DNA of 9,763 nucleotides from Gammaproteobacteria bacterium (GTDB lineage: Bacteria > Pseudomonadota > Gammaproteobacteria > Magnimaribacterales > AG-339-G14): positions 15,054 through 24,816 of the forward strand of contig NZFZ01000014.1 in NCBI GenBank assembly GCA_002689405.1, read 5' to 3'. A program made the translations under genes and the position numbers. The notes under the pieces were generated by a model, which saw only the letters and a program-made list of their open reading frames with translations, did not search any database and was not told the DNA's origin. Shown here in pieces: positions 7,008 to 9,763 of the stretch; position 1 is the stretch's first letter, and each line of letters opens with the position of its first letter.

Positions 7008-7481
7008 ATGGCTAAAGACAAGAAAATAAATAGAAAGCCGGTCATTGAAAATCGTCAAGCAAAATATAATTACGAACTCTTAGAAAGTTTTGAAGCTGGT
7101 ATTTCTCTTTTAGGTTGGGAAGTAAAATCTATAAGGGCTTCTAGTTTAGAATTAAAGGACAGTTATATTTTAATGAAGAAAGGAGAAGCCTATATAATTG
7201 GGCTTTCTATTTTGCCGCTCAAAGAAGTAACTTTTTCAGTAGATCCCTTAAGGGTAAGGAAACTCTTGCTGACAAAAAATGAATTATCAAAAATTTTTAA
7301 AGCTACTCAAGAGAAAGGTCTAACTTGTATTCCTACAAAGATATTCTGGAAAGATAATTTGATCAAATTGAAAATCAGTTTGGGACAAGGGAAATCTAAA
7401 TTTGATAAAAGAGAAAGCATTAAAAGAAAAGAGTGGGAAAGAGAAAAGCTTAAGACTAAGAACTTTAATAGCAACTTATAA
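7008..7481 (+). CDS. smpB: SsrA-binding protein SmpB
   Basis: SmpB binds tmRNA and mimics the missing anticodon arm, so that tmRNA can enter stalled ribosomes. The 157 residues show NRQAKYNYELLESFEAGISL, LLGWEVKSIRA (34-44), the DSYI core, RKLLL (84-88), the LKISLGQGKSKFDKR block (121-135) and the basic C-terminal tail with a Lys/Arg/Glu-rich helix (W143) that enters the mRNA channel in known structures. The length agrees with the family. The ATG start aligns with the family N-terminus. Its RNA partner ssrA follows 28 bp downstream on the same strand, a common arrangement that confirms both calls. Confidence 0.97.
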   Translation: MAKDKKINRKPVIENRQAKYNYELLESFEAGISLLGWEVKSIRASSLELKDSYILMKKGEAYIIGLSILPLKEVTFSVDPLRVRKLLLTKNELSKIFKATQEKGLTCIPTKIFWKDNLIKLKISLGQGKSKFDKRESIKRKEWEREKLKTKNFNSNL

Positions 7482-7495
7482 AAAAATTATTACAA

Positions 7496-7501
7496 TAAGA
7501 T
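7496..7501 (+). promoter_or_regulatory. Candidate -10 element of the ssrA promoter
   Basis: TAAGAT lies 8 nt before the first base of mature tmRNA (7510), which is the right distance for a -10 box. The -35 region 16-18 nt upstream falls at the smpB stop codon and reads roughly CTTATA or ACTTAT, a poor match. ssrA could equally be processed from an smpB read-through transcript. Confidence 0.3.
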
Positions 7502-7509
7502 AACTTTAT

Positions 7510-7862
7510 GGGGGTGAAATGGATTAGACATCTGTTTTTGAACTAAAAGTGCATGTCGAGCAGGTAACAATCTCGTAAAAAAAAGTTGCAAAACAATTAG
7601 TTGGCAATAAAGCAAACTACGCTCTAGCTGCTTAATTAAGCTAGCTTTCTTTACCTGATATCTATTAAGGTAAAAGAAAGTCGATTAATAGATTGCTCAA
7701 AAAAATATTTCTGTGATTTTTTTGAAAAGCTTTTAACAGAATACTTTTTGATTATCCTGCTCATCGGAGAATTAAAAAAGGAATTTAAAAGATGAAACTA
7801 AACATGTAGAGCTGATAGGGATAGATTGATGGACGCGGGTTCGATACCCGCCACCTCCACCA
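7510..7862 (+). ncRNA. ssrA: tmRNA (transfer-messenger RNA), one-piece, CCA encoded
   Basis: tmRNA rescues ribosomes stalled on broken mRNAs and tags the nascent peptide for proteolysis. The 5' end GGGGGTG (7510-7516) pairs with CACCTCC (7852-7858) to form the acceptor stem, followed by an encoded ACCA end. The T arm GCGGG-TTCGATA-CCCGC is intact. The conserved GGATTAGAC block follows the 5' strand. GCATGT near the 5' side pairs with ACATGT near the 3' side. PK1 can form (CGAG/CTCG with GTAAC/GTTGC). The tag frame lies at 7603-7635. The helix after the tag is CTTTCTTTACC against GGTAAAAGAAAG. A second pseudoknot is marked by a 9-nt perfect complement, ATCTATTAA with TTAATAGAT. At 353 nt it is slightly shorter than the E. 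coli RNA. The type is the ordinary one-piece form, not a permuted two-piece one. No terminator is seen after the CCA. Confidence 0.97.
7603..7635 (+). other. tmRNA proteolysis-tag reading frame (GNKANYALAA)
   Basis: The resume codon is GGC at 7603, placed exactly as in E. coli tmRNA relative to the upstream TAG trinucleotide (the conserved A is four bases before the resume codon's first base). The frame reads GGC AAT AAA GCA AAC TAC GCT CTA GCT GCT TAA, giving GNKANYALAA and a TAA stop. The C-terminal ALAA is the ClpXP/ClpAP degron, and ANYALAA resembles the E. coli tag end. Gly as the first encoded residue, and Lys instead of an acidic residue at position 3, differ from the common ANDENYALAA. 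Confidence 0.9.
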
Positions 7863-7875
7863 AATAATTTTTATT

Positions 7876-8643
7876 GTGATCACTTACTTAATAAATTTAA
7901 AAAGAGCAAATGACAGATTGGTTTCAGCAAAAGATGCTTTTGACAAAGCAGGAATAAATTTCAATCTCGAAGTAGCAGTAGATGGCAAAGATTTATCTTT
8001 GCCTCATAAAAATTATTCGGAAATAAAATACAATTTACTCCATGGCAAAAAAACTAACCTTGGTGAATTGGGTTGTTATTTTAGTCACTTGAATGTTCTA
8101 AAAAAATTTCTTAACACTACAGAGAATTGGGCTTTAGTTTGTGAAGATGATATTGAATTCCATGAGGATATTGTTGAGATAATAAACAATGCTCTTAGTT
8201 CAGGGTTAAATTTTGATTTATTAAGACTCAGTGGAGGAAGTCATAGAAATAAAGAAATAGGATTGCCTCTGAAATTAAAAAAAATTCACAATGCCTTCTT
8301 TTTATCATTAAATTTTGGATTTAAATCTGGTACAGGTTGTTACTTAATAAATAGGCTTGCAGCCAAAAATATCGTAAAAAAAATTCACAACATGTGTCTT
8401 CCAATAGATCATGCAATGGATAGAGATTGGATTTTGAATCATAGATCTTTAACTATTTCTCCTGCTCCTGTTTATCTTAAAGAAGAACTGCATCTTGGAA
8501 ACTCATATATTCAAGCTAAAAGTGAATTCAAATTCCCGTTTTACAAAAGATATTGGATTATGGCTCCTTATAGATTGGTAAATGAACTGCTAAGGCTGAT
8601 ATATAAAATACTTTTATATATAAAAATCAAAATAGAAAGTTGA
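7876..8643 (+). CDS. Glycosyltransferase family 25 (LPS/LOS-type sugar transferase)
   Basis: GT25 enzymes transfer sugars, often galactose, onto lipooligosaccharide or protein acceptors on the cytoplasmic side of the inner membrane. The 255 residues follow the family layout: ITYLINLKRANDRL (2-15), AVDGKDL (34-40), LGELGCYFSHL (62-72), the metal-binding EDD in CEDDIEF (89-95), a GCYLINR segment (154-160) and PIDHAMDRDW (176-185). The C-terminus is a cationic hydrophobic stretch (about 225-252) that could anchor it to the membrane. The start is GTG at 7876, the only initiator that precedes the first conserved beta strand. It lies 13 nt after the tmRNA CCA end, with no Shine-Dalgarno site and no clear promoter. 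The donor and acceptor are unknown; no other surface-polysaccharide gene is near. Composition resembles the neighbours, giving no direct sign of recent transfer. Confidence 0.88.
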   Translation: MITYLINLKRANDRLVSAKDAFDKAGINFNLEVAVDGKDLSLPHKNYSEIKYNLLHGKKTNLGELGCYFSHLNVLKKFLNTTENWALVCEDDIEFHEDIVEIINNALSSGLNFDLLRLSGGSHRNKEIGLPLKLKKIHNAFFLSLNFGFKSGTGCYLINRLAAKNIVKKIHNMCLPIDHAMDRDWILNHRSLTISPAPVYLKEELHLGNSYIQAKSEFKFPFYKRYWIMAPYRLVNELLRLIYKILLYIKIKIES

Positions 8644-8668
8644 CAATAAACTAAATACTCTTCATCAT
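8640..8668 (+). promoter_or_regulatory. Probable rpsT promoter with GC-rich discriminator
   Basis: A perfect TTGACA (8640-8645), overlapping the stop codon of the glycosyltransferase gene, is followed after 17 nt by CATCAT (8663-8668, 4 of 6 to TATAAT) and then by CGCCCCCT directly before the rpsT ATG. GC-rich discriminators are typical of growth-rate and stringently controlled ribosomal promoters. If this is used, transcription begins at or within a few bases of the start codon. The weak -10 keeps confidence moderate. Confidence 0.45.
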
Positions 8669-8676
8669 CGCCCCCT

Positions 8677-8940
8677 ATGGCAAATATCCAATCAGCAAAA
8701 AAAAGGTCTAGGCAAGCAGACTCTCGTAATTCTTTAAAGAGCTCCCAAAGAGCATCTATGAGAACCATGATCAAGAATGTCGAAGATGCTATCGCAGAAA
8801 ACGATGTTGCTAAGGCTAAAGATTTGTTTATTTCAACTCAAAAAGCCATAGATAAGCTGGCCAATAAAAAAGTCCTTCCTAAGAATGCGGTTGCTCGTCA
8901 AAAGTCCAGATTAAGCAAATCTATTAAGAAGCTAGGCTAA
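8677..8940 (+). CDS. rpsT: 30S ribosomal protein S20
   Basis: S20 is a primary 16S rRNA-binding protein of three long helices in the small-subunit body. The 87 residues match the family length and open with MANIQSAKKRSRQ, the S20 N-terminal signature, followed by MRTMIKNV, a Lys/Ala-rich middle, and NAVARQKSRLSKSIKKL at the C-terminus. The ATG has no Shine-Dalgarno site; the preceding bases are C-rich (CGCCCCCT). It lies 33 bp after the glycosyltransferase gene and ends tail-to-tail with proB with a 9-bp overlap. rpsT next to proB/obg on the opposite strand is also seen in pseudomonads. Confidence 0.97.
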   Translation: MANIQSAKKRSRQADSRNSLKSSQRASMRTMIKNVEDAIAENDVAKAKDLFISTQKAIDKLANKKVLPKNAVARQKSRLSKSIKKLG

Positions 8941-9717
8941 GTATATTTTTGTTCCTAAAGGTTTTTTTAGAATTACCTTTTCTAAGATTCCTTTTTGATT
9001 GCCATTAAGTATCCAAACTTCATTAGTCTTGTTGAGGAAATCTCTTGCAGCTTTTATCTTAGTTGTCATCCCCCCTCTTCCTAAAATACCTGAGTTACCA
9101 AAAGATACTTTCTTAAAGTCAAACTTATTGAGATTAATTTTACCAATTAATCTTGCGTCGGAATTTTGATCTGGATTTTTATCATAGAGGCCATTTTGGT
9201 CTGTCAAAATAAACAATTTTTTTGAGTTTAATAATGTTGCAACTTTTCCACTTAGCCTATCATTATCCCCATTTAAAATTTCTTCTGTGGATATTGAATC
9301 ATTTTCATTAATAATTGGGATAGCGCCTAGTTTTATAAGATTAGAAATACTATTTTTAGCATTTTTAGAACGGTTTTTAACACCGAAATCAGAATGACTT
9401 AATAAAACTTGTGCGGCAATTAAATTAAATCTTTTGAACTCTTTTTGATAGTTATTTATAAGTCCAATCTGACCGGACGCAGATAAAGCTTGGAGAAAAT
9501 CAACTGACTTGGGCTTAGAAGTTAAATTCCATATTTTCATTCCTTGAGCAATTGCACCTGAAGAAACCAAAACGATATGAAATCCCTTTTTATAAAGTCT
9601 AAAAATTTGCTCAGAAATTGACTTTATAAATTTCAAATTAGGCATCCCTGATGACAAAGTTGTTAGACTTGAACCCGCTTTGATTACAATTAGTTTTTTA
9701 GGATTAATTTTTTTCAT
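8932..9717 (-). CDS. proB: Glutamate 5-kinase, catalytic domain only (no PUA domain)
   Basis: ProB phosphorylates glutamate to glutamyl 5-phosphate, the first and feedback-controlled step of proline synthesis. Of 261 residues, the amino-acid kinase fold shows IVIKAGSSL near the N-terminus, VSSGAIAQGM, an INENDSIS...GDNDRLSGKVA substrate/nucleotide block, LTDQNGLYDKNP, and GRGGMTTKIKAA. The protein stops at GTKIYLA, right after the kinase domain, so the C-terminal PUA domain (about 100 residues) found in E. coli ProB is missing; PUA-less forms are known in some bacteria. ATG 9717 is chosen over an in-frame TTG at 9735 because family members begin a few residues before the IKAGSS strand. Its start overlaps the upstream partial gene by 14 bp, which implies translational coupling. 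Its stop overlaps the rpsT end by 9 bp. Confidence 0.93.
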   Translation of the reverse strand: MKKINPKKLIVIKAGSSLTTLSSGMPNLKFIKSISEQIFRLYKKGFHIVLVSSGAIAQGMKIWNLTSKPKSVDFLQALSASGQIGLINNYQKEFKRFNLIAAQVLLSHSDFGVKNRSKNAKNSISNLIKLGAIPIINENDSISTEEILNGDNDRLSGKVATLLNSKKLFILTDQNGLYDKNPDQNSDARLIGKINLNKFDFKKVSFGNSGILGRGGMTTKIKAARDFLNKTNEVWILNGNQKGILEKVILKKPLGTKIYLA

Positions 9718-9763
9718 TTGCCAATCTACTTCCAATACTTTGAGTAATTTTTTCTAAACCTGA
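9704..9763 (-). CDS. 3' end of an upstream gene, probably GTPase Obg (partial)
   Basis: An open frame enters from the right edge and reads SGLEKITQSIGSRLANEKN before a TAA at 9706-9704, overlapping the proB start by 14 bp. Nineteen residues are too few for a family match. SGLEKITQSI resembles the end of a GTPase G domain, where Obg proteins have a Ser-Ala/Gly-rich motif followed by an amphipathic helix. obg directly upstream of proB is a common gammaproteobacterial order. The product is therefore inferred mainly from context. Confidence 0.5.
   Translation of the reverse strand, partial: SGLEKITQSIGSRLANEKN

Noticed and set aside
7840..7868. TTCGAT-17-AATAAT as a promoter giving a leaderless glycosyltransferase mRNA
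   Set aside because: The -35 matches consensus only in its first two bases and lies in the tmRNA T arm, where sequence is fixed for RNA structure.
7836..8676. Genomic island or integrase attachment at the ssrA 3' end
   Set aside because: No direct repeat of the tmRNA 3' end is seen downstream before rpsT, and no integrase is present; only one gene lies between.
8568..8774. Minus-strand frame spanning the glycosyltransferase end and the rpsT start
   Set aside because: It is antisense to two recognised genes and their intergenic promoter, and its translation resembles nothing known.
9718..9735. TTG start for proB six codons upstream
   Set aside because: It adds residues EVDWQ not expected in the family, and the internal ATG at 9717 gives a normal N-terminus.

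Overview
The window is a compact, AT-rich (about one third GC by eye) stretch of a bacterial chromosome. It carries only core genes plus one transporter and one glycosyltransferase. The protein sequences are gammaproteobacterial: a Pseudomonas-like Fur, BamE divergent from fur, dnaK-dnaJ-dapB order, and a CCA-encoding tmRNA with an ...ANYALAA tag. The low GC, the 4-14 bp gene overlaps, the tiny intergenic gaps and the scarcity of Shine-Dalgarno sites suggest a streamlined marine gammaproteobacterium of the SAR86 type. That taxon is inferred from style, not proven.

Layout. Positions 1-5254 (minus strand) read fur > grpE > dnaK > dnaJ > dapB > rpsB. This couples the iron regulator, the Hsp70 chaperone machine, a lysine/peptidoglycan-precursor enzyme and ribosomal protein S2. 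fur/grpE overlap by 14 bp and dnaJ/dapB by 4 bp. A sigma-32-like promoter lies in front of dnaK, and rpsB has its own promoter and a structured leader at the 3' end of dapB. bamE (5282-5656, plus) diverges from fur across only 27 bp and runs tail-to-tail, with a 38-bp overlap, into a sodium-dependent NSS/SNF-family transporter (5619-6959, minus). smpB (7008-7481) and ssrA tmRNA (7510-7862) follow on the plus strand as the trans-translation pair. A GT25 glycosyltransferase (7876-8643) starts 13 nt after the tmRNA CCA end. rpsT (8677-8940) comes next and runs convergently into proB (8932-9717, minus), which overlaps the tail of what is probably obg at the right edge.

Most of this is housekeeping: protein folding (GrpE-DnaK-DnaJ), ribosome parts (S2, S20), ribosome rescue (SmpB-tmRNA), outer-membrane assembly (BamE) and amino-acid synthesis (DapB, ProB). 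The order matches the conserved gammaproteobacterial neighbourhood dapB-dnaJ-dnaK-grpE-(recN)-fur-bamE-...-smpB, but recN is absent, and the small genes often found between bamE and smpB are replaced by the transporter.

No mobile element, CRISPR array or obviously new multi-gene system is visible. The features most worth a second look are a DnaJ whose first zinc-finger motif is largely deleted, a glycosyltransferase gene abutting tmRNA, a probably near-leaderless rpsT, the rpsB leader fold, and a ProB without the PUA domain.
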